Below are positions 6,071 to 14,424 of a stretch of 46,714 nt of DNA, in pieces. A program made the position numbers and the translations under genes. The DNA lies in NCBI RefSeq assembly GCF_002979555.1, contig NZ_PCOZ01000025.1:1-46714 (forward strand), in the 5' to 3' direction. A model generated the notes under the pieces. The model was given only the letters and a program-made list of their open reading frames with translations, did no database searches and was not told the origin of the DNA. This stretch comes from Pseudomonas sp. MYb60 (GTDB taxonomy: Bacteria; Pseudomonadota; Gammaproteobacteria; Pseudomonadales; Pseudomonadaceae). How positions within the stretch are numbered: position 1 is the first letter of the stretch; each line of letters starts with the position of its first letter.

Positions 6071-9000
6071 ATGTCCGATCGTAGCGTTCGTCTGCAAGCC
6101 CTTCATCAAGCCCTCAAGGACCGCATCCTGATCCTCGACGGTGGTATGGGCACGATGATCCAGAGCTACAAGCTTGAGGAAAATGACTACCGTGGCAAGC
6201 GCTTCGCGGACTGGCCGAGCGACGTCAAGGGCAACAACGACCTGCTGGTGCTGACCCGTCCGGACGTCATCGGCGGTATCGAAAAAGCCTACCTGGATGC
6301 CGGCGCCGACATCCTCGAGACCAACACCTTCAACGCCACGCGCATCTCCATGGCCGACTACGGCATGGAAGAACTGGCCTATGAGCTGAACGTCGAAGGC
6401 GCACGCCTGGCACGCAAGGTCGCCGACGCCAAGACCGGCGAAAACCCGGACAAGCCGCGCTTCGTCGCGGGCGTGCTTGGCCCGACCAGCCGCACCTGCT
6501 CGCTGTCGCCGGACGTGAACAACCCCGGCTACCGCAACGTGACCTTCGATGAACTGGTGGAAAACTACACCGAGGCCACCAAAGGCCTGATCGAAGGCGG
6601 TGCCGACCTGATCCTTATCGAAACCATCTTCGACACCCTCAACGCCAAGGCCGCGATCTTCGCGGTGCAGGGTGTCTACGAAGAACTGGGCCTCGAGTTG
6701 CCGATCATGATCTCCGGCACCATCACCGACGCCTCCGGCCGCACCCTCTCGGGCCAGACCACCGAAGCCTTCTGGAACTCGGTCGCCCATGCCAAGCCGA
6801 TTTCCGTCGGCCTCAACTGCGCCCTGGGCGCCAGCGAGCTGCGGCCGTACCTGGAAGAGCTGTCGAACAAGGCCAACACCCACGTTTCCGCACACCCTAA
6901 CGCCGGCCTGCCCAACGAGTTCGGTGAGTACGACGAACTGCCCTCGGAAACCGCCAAGGTCATCGAAGAATTCGCCCAGAGCGGCTTCCTCAATATAGTC
7001 GGCGGCTGCTGCGGCACCACGCCGGGCCATATCGAAGCCATCGCCAAGGCGGTGGCCGGTTATGCGCCGCGCCCGATCCCGGATATTGCGAAGGCTTGCC
7101 GCCTGTCGGGCCTGGAGCCGTTCACCATTGATCGCAGCTCGTTGTTCGTCAACGTCGGCGAACGCACGAACATCACCGGCTCGGCCAAGTTCGCCCGGCT
7201 GATCCGTGAAGACAACTACACCGAAGCCCTCGAAGTCGCCCTGCAGCAGGTGGAAGCCGGCGCGCAGGTGATCGACATCAACATGGACGAAGGCATGCTG
7301 GACTCGAAGAAGGCCATGGTGACCTTCCTCAATCTGATCGCTGGCGAGCCGGATATCTCCCGCGTCCCGATCATGATCGACTCCTCCAAGTGGGACGTGA
7401 TCGAAGCCGGCCTCAAATGCATCCAGGGCAAAGGCATCGTCAACTCCATCAGCATGAAAGAAGGCGTGGAACAGTTCATCCACCACGCCAAGCTGTGCAA
7501 GCGCTACGGCGCCGCCGTGGTGGTGATGGCCTTCGACGAAGCCGGCCAGGCCGACACCGAAGCGCGCAAGAAAGAAATCTGCAAACGCTCCTACGACATC
7601 CTGGTCAATGAAGTCGGCTTCCCGCCGGAAGACATCATCTTCGACCCGAACATCTTCGCGGTCGCCACCGGCATCGAGGAGCACAACAATTACGCCGTCG
7701 ACTTCATCAATGCGTGCGCCTACATCCGTGACGAGCTGCCGTATGCGCTGACGTCGGGCGGCGTGTCCAACGTGTCGTTCTCGTTCCGGGGCAACAACCC
7801 GGTGCGCGAGGCGATCCACTCGGTGTTCCTGCTGCATGCGATCCGCAACGGCCTGACCATGGGCATCGTCAACGCCGGCCAGCTGGAGATCTACGACCAG
7901 ATCCCGGCCGAGCTGCGCGACGCCGTGGAAGACGTGGTGCTCAACCGCACCCCGGAAGGCACCGACGCCCTCCTCGCCATCGCCGACAAGTACAAGGGCG
8001 ATGGCAGCGTCAAGGAAGCCGAGACCGAGGAATGGCGCAGCTGGGAAGTCAACAAGCGCCTGGAGCACGCGCTGGTCAAGGGCATCACCACCCACATCGT
8101 CGAGGACACCGAGGAATCGCGCTTGTCGTTCGCGCGCCCGATCGAAGTGATCGAAGGCCCGCTGATGTCCGGCATGAACATCGTCGGCGACTTGTTCGGC
8201 GCGGGCAAAATGTTCCTGCCCCAAGTGGTGAAATCCGCGCGCGTGATGAAACAGGCCGTGGCCCACTTGATCCCGTTCATCGAGCTGGAAAAAGGCGACA
8301 AGCCAGAAGCCAAGGGCAAGATCCTGATGGCCACGGTGAAGGGCGACGTGCATGACATCGGCAAGAACATCGTCGGCGTGGTACTCGGCTGCAACGGCTA
8401 TGACATCGTCGACCTGGGCGTGATGGTGCCGGCGGAGAAGATCCTGCAGGTGGCCAAGGAGCAGAAGTGCGACATCATCGGGCTGTCCGGCCTGATCACG
8501 CCGTCGCTGGACGAGATGGTGCACGTGGCCCGCGAGATGCAGCGCCAGGACTTCCACCTGCCGCTGATGATCGGCGGCGCGACCACCTCCAAGGCGCACA
8601 CGGCGGTGAAGATCGAGCCCAAGTACAGCAACGATGCGGTGGTGTACGTCACCGACGCCTCCCGCGCGGTAGGCGTAGCGACGCAGTTGCTGTCCAAAGA
8701 GCTGAAAGCCGGCTTCGTCGAGCGTACCCGCGAGGAGTACGTCGAAGTGCGCGAACGCACCGCCAACCGCAGTGCTCGTACCGAACGCTTGAGCTACGCG
8801 GCCGCTATCGCCAAGAAGCCACAGTTCGACTGGAGTACCTACAGCCCGGTGGTTCCAACGTTTACCGGCGCCAAGGTGCTGGACAATATCGACCTGAACG
8901 TCCTGGCCGAGTACATCGACTGGACACCGTTCTTTATTTCCTGGGACCTGGCCGGCAAATTCCCGCGCATACTCACCGACGAAGTGGTCGGCGAAGCCGC

Positions 9001-9781
9001 CACCACGCTGTACGCCGATGCCCGGGAAATGCTCAAGAAACTGATCGACGAAAAACTCATCAGCGCCCGCGCTGTATTTGGTTTCTGGCCGACCAACCAG
9101 GTGCGCGACGATGACCTGGAAGTTTACGGCGAGGATGACAAGCCGTTGGCGACCCTGCATCACCTGCGCCAGCAGATCATCAAGACCGACGGCAAGCCGA
9201 ACTTCTCCTTGGCCGACTTCGTTGCGCCCAAGGACAGCGGCGTGACCGACTATATCGGGGGCTTCATCACCACCGCCGGCATCGGCGCCGAGGAAGTGGC
9301 CAAGGCGTATCAAGATGCCGGCGACGACTACAACTCGATCATGGTCAAAGCCCTTGCCGACCGCCTGGCCGAAGCCTGCGCCGAATGGCTGCACCAGCAA
9401 GTGCGTAAAGACTATTGGGGTTACGCCAAGGACGAGCAACTGGACAACGAGGCGCTGATCAAGGAGCAATACAGCGGCATCCGCCCTGCCCCCGGTTACC
9501 CGGCCTGCCCTGACCACACCGAGAAAGCCCAGTTGTTCCAACTGCTCGACCCTGAAGCCCGCGAACTGCAGGCTGGGCGCAGCGGCGTATTCCTCACCGA
9601 GCACTACGCAATGTTCCCCGCAGCGGCCGTCAGCGGCTGGTACTTCGCCCACCCGCAGGCGCAGTACTTTGCCGTGGGCAAGGTCGACAAGGACCAGGTC
9701 ACCAGCTACACCGCACGCAAGGGCCAGGACCTGGCCGTGACCGAGCGCTGGCTGGCACCGAACCTGGGTTACGACAACTGA
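6071..9781 (+). CDS. metH: Cobalamin-dependent methionine synthase MetH
   Basis: A 1236-residue enzyme that methylates homocysteine from 5-methyltetrahydrofolate via methylcobalamin. Modules appear in order. The homocysteine domain has its zinc cysteines in GLNCALGA (about residue 250) and GGCCGTTPGH (about 312). The folate domain contains NVGERTNITGS (near 360). The cap and B12 domain contains GDVHDIGKN, with the cobalt-ligating His near 761. The C-terminal SAM reactivation domain contains RPAPGYPACPDH (near 1140). Length equals the E. coli type. The MetR-like site upstream and the nearby B12 operon fit its cofactor need. Confidence 0.98.
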   Translation: MSDRSVRLQALHQALKDRILILDGGMGTMIQSYKLEENDYRGKRFADWPSDVKGNNDLLVLTRPDVIGGIEKAYLDAGADILETNTFNATRISMADYGMEELAYELNVEGARLARKVADAKTGENPDKPRFVAGVLGPTSRTCSLSPDVNNPGYRNVTFDELVENYTEATKGLIEGGADLILIETIFDTLNAKAAIFAVQGVYEELGLELPIMISGTITDASGRTLSGQTTEAFWNSVAHAKPISVGLNCALGASELRPYLEELSNKANTHVSAHPNAGLPNEFGEYDELPSETAKVIEEFAQSGFLNIVGGCCGTTPGHIEAIAKAVAGYAPRPIPDIAKACRLSGLEPFTIDRSSLFVNVGERTNITGSAKFARLIREDNYTEALEVALQQVEAGAQVIDINMDEGMLDSKKAMVTFLNLIAGEPDISRVPIMIDSSKWDVIEAGLKCIQGKGIVNSISMKEGVEQFIHHAKLCKRYGAAVVVMAFDEAGQADTEARKKEICKRSYDILVNEVGFPPEDIIFDPNIFAVATGIEEHNNYAVDFINACAYIRDELPYALTSGGVSNVSFSFRGNNPVREAIHSVFLLHAIRNGLTMGIVNAGQLEIYDQIPAELRDAVEDVVLNRTPEGTDALLAIADKYKGDGSVKEAETEEWRSWEVNKRLEHALVKGITTHIVEDTEESRLSFARPIEVIEGPLMSGMNIVGDLFGAGKMFLPQVVKSARVMKQAVAHLIPFIELEKGDKPEAKGKILMATVKGDVHDIGKNIVGVVLGCNGYDIVDLGVMVPAEKILQVAKEQKCDIIGLSGLITPSLDEMVHVAREMQRQDFHLPLMIGGATTSKAHTAVKIEPKYSNDAVVYVTDASRAVGVATQLLSKELKAGFVERTREEYVEVRERTANRSARTERLSYAAAIAKKPQFDWSTYSPVVPTFTGAKVLDNIDLNVLAEYIDWTPFFISWDLAGKFPRILTDEVVGEAATTLYADAREMLKKLIDEKLISARAVFGFWPTNQVRDDDLEVYGEDDKPLATLHHLRQQIIKTDGKPNFSLADFVAPKDSGVTDYIGGFITTAGIGAEEVAKAYQDAGDDYNSIMVKALADRLAEACAEWLHQQVRKDYWGYAKDEQLDNEALIKEQYSGIRPAPGYPACPDHTEKAQLFQLLDPEARELQAGRSGVFLTEHYAMFPAAAVSGWYFAHPQAQYFAVGKVDKDQVTSYTARKGQDLAVTERWLAPNLGYDN

Positions 9782-9833
9782 AGTCGGATGGATTGTCTAT
9801 GCTGTCCCTGACACATCTCGTGCGGAGGGACAC

Positions 9834-10052
9834 ATGGACGATCCAGCCAATAACAAGCCCCCAACCTTTTGGCAGATGCTGCACAGCGTGATGGCGGCGG
9901 CGTTTGGCGTGCAGAGCGGGAAAAATCGTGCACGTGATTTTACCCATGGAAAGCCCAGCCACTTTGTGCTTCTGGGTATCGTGTTTACAGCGGTATTTGC
10001 GCTGACGCTGTTTGGCATCGTCCAACTGGTGCTGCACTTGGCCGGCGTGTAA
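9834..10052 (+). CDS. DUF2970 small membrane protein
   Basis: A 72-residue protein with a soluble N-terminal half (FWQMLHSVMAAAFGVQSG, the typical DUF2970 core) and one membrane helix (about residues 44-66). It starts 52 bases after metH on the same strand, with GGAGG upstream of the ATG, so it may be co-transcribed. DUF2970 proteins are small inner-membrane proteins of unknown function, often found in Gammaproteobacteria. I can infer no specific role. A REP-type hairpin follows. Confidence 0.85.
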   Translation: MDDPANNKPPTFWQMLHSVMAAAFGVQSGKNRARDFTHGKPSHFVLLGIVFTAVFALTLFGIVQLVLHLAGV

Positions 10053-10062
10053 ACACAATCAA

Positions 10063-10095
10063 AATGTGGGAGGGGGCTTTCCCCCCTCCCGCATT
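10063..10095. repeat. REP-type hairpin
   Basis: AATGTGGGAGGGGG (10063-10076) pairs with CCCCCTCCCGCATT (10082-10095), with one mismatch. The hairpin sits between the convergent DUF2970 gene and the 37-residue minus-strand gene, where it could also hinder read-through or protect mRNA ends. Confidence 0.85.
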
Positions 10096-10115
10096 GGGTT
10101 TCCTATTGTGTCTGC

Positions 10116-10229
10116 CTACTGGTGGCTCACCCAGAACACAGCTGTACCCACCACCAGAATAATCAAGAACAGAATCGCCCAGGCATCCACGGTACTGTCG
10201 GGTTTACGGGCTTTTGTCGAATTGCTCAT
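10116..10229 (-). CDS. 37-residue single-pass membrane protein
   Basis: A very short minus-strand gene. The start codon (complement of 10227-10229) is preceded by a good ribosome binding site (AAGAGG, about 7 bases away). The product has a charged, hydrophilic N-terminus with several Lys/Arg (residues 1-15), then a strongly hydrophobic stretch from about 17 to 34 (WAILFLIILVVGTAVFWV) and a short SHQ tail. This is the pattern of a one-helix inner-membrane microprotein. It is convergent with the DUF2970 gene and divergent from cysI. I do not recognise a function. Confidence 0.7.
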   Translation of the reverse strand: MSNSTKARKPDSTVDAWAILFLIILVVGTAVFWVSHQ

Positions 10230-10334
10230 CGCATCGCCTCTTATCGGTTTTGTCAGGTGATTGCATCAGACTCGACCTCAGTAAAGTCGAGGATTGCCCG
10301 CATGACAAATAGGGTTATCGCGAGAACCAGTCTC

Positions 10335-10363
10335 ATTAGTCATTTTGGTTATTTGCATATACT
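10335..10363 (+). promoter_or_regulatory. Candidate cysI promoter region
   Basis: TATACT (10358-10363) resembles a -10 and lies about 100 bases upstream of the cysI ATG, in the most AT-rich part of the intergenic region (10330-10378). The -35 (about 10335-10340) is poor, compatible with activation by a CysB-type regulator. No CysB site is proved by sequence alone. Confidence 0.35.
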
Positions 10364-10462
10364 CAAACATCACTTTTGCGCATAAACGCAAACTGGTATC
10401 GTGCGCCGGCTCCGTTGGGAGTGCGCGGCCGTGCGCGCAGATTTGCCGAGAACAGGACCTAT

Positions 10463-12121
10463 ATGTACGTATACGACGAATACGATCAGCGCATCATCGA
10501 GGACCGCGTCAAGCAGTTCCGTGATCAGACCCGACGCTATCTGGCAGGTGAACTGAGCGAAGAAGAGTTCCGCCCTCTGCGCCTGCAAAATGGCCTTTAT
10601 GTTCAGCGTTTTGCGCCGATGCTGCGGGTTGCCGTGCCTTATGGCCAATTGACTGCGCGCCAGACGCGCATGATGGCCAAGATCGCCCGCGATTTCGACA
10701 AAGGCTATGCCCACATCAGTACCCGCCAGAACGTCCAGTTCAACTGGCCGGCGCTGGAAGACGTGCCGGACATCCTGGCTGAACTGGCCACCGTGCAGAT
10801 GCACGCCATTCAGACCAGCGGTAACTGCCTGCGCAACGTGACCACCGACCAGTTCGCCGGTGTCGCCGCCGACGAGTTGATCGACCCGCGCCCCTGGTGT
10901 GAAATCGTCCGTCAATGGACCACCTTCCACCCGGAATTCGCCTACCTGCCACGCAAGTTCAAGATCGCCATCAATGGCTCGACCTCGGACCGCGCGGCCA
11001 TCGAAGTGCACGACATCGGCCTGGAGCCGGTGTACAACGCTGCCGGCGAGCTGGGCTTCCGTGTACTGGTGGGTGGCGGCCTGGGCCGTACCCCGGTGGT
11101 CGGTGCCTTCATCAACGAGTTCCTGCCGTGGCAAGACCTGTTGAGCTATCTCGATGCCATCCTGCGGGTCTACAACCGCTATGGCCGTCGTGACAACAAG
11201 TACAAGGCCCGGATCAAGATCCTGGTCAAGGCGCTGACCCCTGAGGTGTTCGCCCAGAAGGTCGACGCCGAGATGGAACACCTGCGCGGCGGCCAGACCA
11301 CCCTGACCGAAGCCGAGGTGCATCGCGTCGCCAAGCACTTCGTCGACCCCGAATACAAGGCCCTGAGCAATCAGGACGCCGAGATCGCCGCCCTCGACCG
11401 TGAGCACCCAGGTTTCGCCCGCTGGCGTGGCCGCAACACCCTGGCGCACAAGAAGCCGGGCTATGTGGCCGTGACCCTGTCGCTGAAACCTACCGGCGTT
11501 GCGCCAGGTGATATCACCGACAAGCAGCTGGACGCCGTCGCCGACCTGGCCGACCGCTACAGCTTCGGTCAACTGCGCACCTCCCACGAGCAGAACATCA
11601 TCCTCGCGGACGTCGAGCAGAGCCAGCTGTTCACCCTGTGGGGCGAGCTGCGTGAAGGCGGTTTCGCCACGCCGAACATCGGCCTGCTGACCGACATCAT
11701 CTGCTGCCCGGGTGGCGACTTCTGCTCCCTGGCCAACGCCAAGTCGATCCCGATTGCCGAATCGATCCAGCGCCGTTTCGACGACCTGGACTACCTGTTC
11801 GACATCGGCGAGCTGGACTTGAACATTTCCGGTTGCATGAACGCCTGTGGTCACCACCACGTTGGCCACATCGGCATCCTGGGCGTGGACAAGAAAGGCG
11901 AAGAATTCTACCAAGTGTCCCTGGGCGGCAGCGCCAGCCGCGATGCGAGCCTGGGCAAGATCCTCGGCCCGTCCTTCGCCCAGGAAGCCATGCCGGAGGT
12001 GATCGGCAAGCTGATCGACGTGTACATCGAGCAGCGCACCGAAGATGAGCGCTTCATCGACACCTACCAGCGCATTGGCATCGACCTGTTCAAGGAGCGC
12101 GTCTATGCAGCGAATCATTAA
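10463..12121 (+). CDS. cysI: Sulfite (nitrite/sulfite) reductase haemoprotein CysI
   Basis: A 552-residue siroheme and [4Fe-4S] enzyme that reduces sulfite to sulfide in assimilatory sulfur metabolism. It contains two ferredoxin-like half-domains and the cluster/siroheme cysteines in CCPGGDFC (about residues 413-420) and GCMNACGHH (about 457-465). The ATG at 10463 is chosen because AGGA lies just upstream and the product then starts MYVYDEYD as in relatives. An upstream in-frame ATG at 10376 would add a 29-residue Arg-rich tail. The 3' end overlaps the DUF934 gene by 17 bases. Confidence 0.96.
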   Translation: MYVYDEYDQRIIEDRVKQFRDQTRRYLAGELSEEEFRPLRLQNGLYVQRFAPMLRVAVPYGQLTARQTRMMAKIARDFDKGYAHISTRQNVQFNWPALEDVPDILAELATVQMHAIQTSGNCLRNVTTDQFAGVAADELIDPRPWCEIVRQWTTFHPEFAYLPRKFKIAINGSTSDRAAIEVHDIGLEPVYNAAGELGFRVLVGGGLGRTPVVGAFINEFLPWQDLLSYLDAILRVYNRYGRRDNKYKARIKILVKALTPEVFAQKVDAEMEHLRGGQTTLTEAEVHRVAKHFVDPEYKALSNQDAEIAALDREHPGFARWRGRNTLAHKKPGYVAVTLSLKPTGVAPGDITDKQLDAVADLADRYSFGQLRTSHEQNIILADVEQSQLFTLWGELREGGFATPNIGLLTDIICCPGGDFCSLANAKSIPIAESIQRRFDDLDYLFDIGELDLNISGCMNACGHHHVGHIGILGVDKKGEEFYQVSLGGSASRDASLGKILGPSFAQEAMPEVIGKLIDVYIEQRTEDERFIDTYQRIGIDLFKERVYAANH

Positions 12122-12599
12122 GAACAACGAAGTCCTCGACGAAACCTGGCACCTGCTGCCCAAGGACGCGAGCTTCGACGGCATTTCCAACTGTGACGAC
12201 CTGATCGTACCGTTGGCCCTGTGGCGCGAACATGGCCACGCCCTCAAGGCCCGCGATGGCGGCCTGGGCGTGTGGCTGGACGCCGATGAAGAAGCCGAGG
12301 AAATCGGCGACGACGTGGAACACTTCCAGGTCATCGCCCTGAACTTCCCGGCCTTCACCGACGGTCGCAACTACTCCAATGCGCGCCTTTTGCGTGACCG
12401 CTACGGTTACAAGGGCGAGTTGCGGGCGATTGGCGACGTGCTGCGCGACCAACTGTTCTACCTGCGTCGCTGCGGTTTCGATGCCTTCGCCCTGCGCGCA
12501 GACAAAGACCCCTACGAAGCACTGGAAAGCCTCAAGGACTTCTCGGTGACGTACCAGGCTGCGACGGATGAGCCGTTGCCGCTGTTCCGCCGCCGCTGA
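12105..12599 (+). CDS. DUF934 protein, sulfite reductase partner
   Basis: A 164-residue DUF934 protein, a family found almost always directly after cysI-type sulfite reductase genes and thought to assist that enzyme, with no proved biochemical role. It overlaps the end of cysI by 17 bases (ATG at 12105), so translation is probably coupled. Seen features are an acidic patch (DADEEAEEIGDDVE) near residues 58-72 and the conserved segment FTDGRNYSNARLLRDRYGYKG near 85-105. An intrinsic terminator follows at 12612. Confidence 0.9.
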   Translation: MQRIIKNNEVLDETWHLLPKDASFDGISNCDDLIVPLALWREHGHALKARDGGLGVWLDADEEAEEIGDDVEHFQVIALNFPAFTDGRNYSNARLLRDRYGYKGELRAIGDVLRDQLFYLRRCGFDAFALRADKDPYEALESLKDFSVTYQAATDEPLPLFRRR

Positions 12600-12611
12600 G
12601 CCTTGCTCTGG

Positions 12612-12640
12612 AAAAAACCCTGGCATGCCAGGGTTTTTTT
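12612..12640. terminator. Bidirectional terminator after cysI-DUF934
   Basis: AAAAAACCCTGGCA and TGCCAGGGTTTTTTT form a perfect GC-rich hairpin with A and T runs on the two sides. It serves the DUF934 gene (plus) and the convergent MerR gene (minus), whose stop codon lies at its edge. Confidence 0.95.
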
Positions 12641-13043
12641 ATGGGTTCGATTTGATTGACGCCAGTACCTGCTTTTGCCCCATGGAACACGGCACCCCTT
12701 CCGGCTGCGCTCGCACCGCCTCAATCACCCCCAACAATTGCGCCTTGCTGTGGGCCAATTGCGCCTGCATCTGTTCGATCTGCGCCACCTTGCGCTCCAG
12801 CGCCTCGATCAACTCTTCGCGCTTGTGCTCCCCCGGTGCCGGCATCAACGCCTTGAGCTCCTGCAAGGTAAACCCGGCCTGCTGCGCGCTCTGGATCAAC
12901 TGCAAGGCCATCAACGCTTCCGGTGCATAACGTCGGTATCCGTTGGCTTGACGCCCGACCTGGCTGATCAGCCCCTCGGCCTCGTAGAAGCGGATGCGCG
13001 ACGCCGCCAACCCACTCTGTTTGGCCAGTTCACCAATATTCAT
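12639..13043 (-). CDS. MerR-family regulator, single cysteine
   Basis: A 134-residue protein with the MerR winged-helix domain at residues 1-70 (MNIGELAKQSGLAASRIRFYEAEGLI and NGYRRY), a coiled-coil dimer helix from about 75 to 110 and a short C-terminal tail holding the only cysteine (Cys119). It lacks the cysteine and histidine sets of metal-sensing MerR proteins, so it more likely senses an organic or redox signal. It is divergent from the flavin oxidoreductase gene, and the shared intergenic region carries a classical 19-bp-spacer MerR promoter (13056-13086). Confidence 0.9.
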   Translation of the reverse strand: MNIGELAKQSGLAASRIRFYEAEGLISQVGRQANGYRRYAPEALMALQLIQSAQQAGFTLQELKALMPAPGEHKREELIEALERKVAQIEQMQAQLAHSKAQLLGVIEAVRAQPEGVPCSMGQKQVLASIKSNP

Positions 13044-13055
13044 CGCCGTGCCTGC

Positions 13056-13086
13056 TTGACATTAAAGTTAACTTTAAGCTTAGCCT
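13056..13086 (+). promoter_or_regulatory. MerR-type promoter/operator, 19-bp spacer
   Basis: The -35 TTGACA (13056-13061) is consensus. The spacer is 19 bp (13062-13080) instead of 17, and the -10 is TAGCCT (13081-13086). The perfect palindrome TTAAAGTTAACTTTAA (13062-13077) fills the spacer. This is the architecture MerR proteins activate by twisting DNA. It drives the oxidoreductase gene on the plus strand and can autoregulate the MerR gene. Confidence 0.9.
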
Positions 13087-13114
13087 GAGGCCTCCCCTGC
13101 TCAGGAGTCAACCC

Positions 13115-14347
13115 ATGTCACCCTTTGAAGCCTTGCAACTGCCTAATGGCCAAGTCCTCTCCAATCGCATCGCCAAGGCCGCGATGGAAGAAAACATGGC
13201 TGATGGCCGGCAAGCCCCGTCCCGTGAATTGAAACAGTTGTACAAGGCCTGGGCCGAGGGTGAGCCGGGCTTGCTGATCACCGGCAACGTGATGATCGAC
13301 CGGCGCGCCATGACCGGTCCCGGCGGTGTCGCGCTGGAAGACGAACAGCATCTGCACAGCTTTCGTGAATGGGCGTCGGTCGCCAGGGACAAAGGGGTGC
13401 ACTTCTGGGTGCAGCTCAGCCATCCAGGCCGCCAGACCCCGGCCAACCTGCGCCAGCGAGCCGTGGCACCTTCCGCCGTGGCCCTCGACCTGGGGGGCTT
13501 CTCGAAAATGTTCGCCAAACCCCAGGCCATGAGCGAGGACGATATCCAGGACGTGATCAAGCGCTTCGCCACCAGCGCCCAACTGGCCGAGAAAGCCGGG
13601 TTTACCGGGGTGCAGATCCACGGCGCCCATGGGTACTTGCTAAGCCAGTTCCTGTCGCCCTTGAGCAACCAACGCACCGACCGCTGGGGCGGATCCCTGG
13701 AAAACCGTGCACGCTTGCTGCTGGACGTGATCGCGGCCGTGCGTGCCAACGTCAGCCCGTCATTCTGCGTGGGGGTCAAACTCAATTCCGCCGATTTCCA
13801 GCGCGGCGGTTTTGCCGAGGCCGATGCGCGTGCCGTGATCGAGATGCTCAACCCGCTGCCCATCGACCTGCTGGAGCTGTCTGGCGGCAGTTACGAGGCG
13901 CCCGCCATGCAAGGCGAAGCGCGCGACGGGCGCACCCTGGCGCGCGAAGCGTACTTCCTGGAAATGGCAACCGAACTGGCGGGCGTCGCGAAAATGCCGG
14001 TGATGGTCACCGGTGGCATCCGCCGCCTGCCCATCGTGCAGCACGTGCTGGACAGCGGCATCGCCATGGCGGGCATCGCCACGGCCCTGACCCTGGAGCC
14101 CCAGTTGATCACGCACTGGCGCGAAGGCCGCGACCCCAATCCGCAACTCAAACCGATCGACTGGAAGCGCAAACCCCTGGCCTCCCTCGCCATTCTGGCC
14201 GTGGTGCGTTACCAGATGCAGCGCCTGAGCCGGGGTGACTTGCCCAAGGCCAAGGTCGCTCCATGTATGGCGCTGGTACGTGACCAGTGGTTTATCGCCC
14301 GGCGCACGCGGCAGTACCGAGCGTCCATGACGCAATCTTCACATTAA
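13115..14347 (+). CDS. NADH:flavin oxidoreductase, Old Yellow Enzyme family
   Basis: A 410-residue FMN-binding TIM-barrel protein. Seen motifs are SNRIAKAAMEE near residue 17 (FMN site), HPGRQTP near 105, and HGAHGYLLSQFLSPLSNQR near 169-187 with RWGGSLENR directly after, the signature of the OYE/2,4-dienoyl-CoA reductase group. There is no C-terminal Fe-S or FAD domain, so it is the single-domain type that reduces activated C=C bonds, quinones or nitro compounds. It is controlled by the divergent MerR gene and followed 77 bases later by a pyruvate oxidase. The natural substrate is unknown. Confidence 0.9.
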   Translation: MSPFEALQLPNGQVLSNRIAKAAMEENMADGRQAPSRELKQLYKAWAEGEPGLLITGNVMIDRRAMTGPGGVALEDEQHLHSFREWASVARDKGVHFWVQLSHPGRQTPANLRQRAVAPSAVALDLGGFSKMFAKPQAMSEDDIQDVIKRFATSAQLAEKAGFTGVQIHGAHGYLLSQFLSPLSNQRTDRWGGSLENRARLLLDVIAAVRANVSPSFCVGVKLNSADFQRGGFAEADARAVIEMLNPLPIDLLELSGGSYEAPAMQGEARDGRTLAREAYFLEMATELAGVAKMPVMVTGGIRRLPIVQHVLDSGIAMAGIATALTLEPQLITHWREGRDPNPQLKPIDWKRKPLASLAILAVVRYQMQRLSRGDLPKAKVAPCMALVRDQWFIARRTRQYRASMTQSSH

Positions 14348-14424
14348 AAGCGGAGCATTCGCCGTGATCGAACTGTCCCCTATTGATCAGCAGTTTTTAA
14401 CCTCACTGACGATTGGAGTTCTTC

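Noticed and set aside
6035..9652. A minus-strand open frame of 1205 codons opposite metH
   Set aside because: It is antisense to a gene with all MetH motifs. The product is a low-complexity mix of His, Gly, Val and Asp typical of the reverse frame of GC-rich genes, with no recognisable domain.
10370..12370. A 666-codon minus-strand frame opposite cysI
   Set aside because: It is antisense to a well-supported CysI and DUF934 pair and lacks any recognisable motif.
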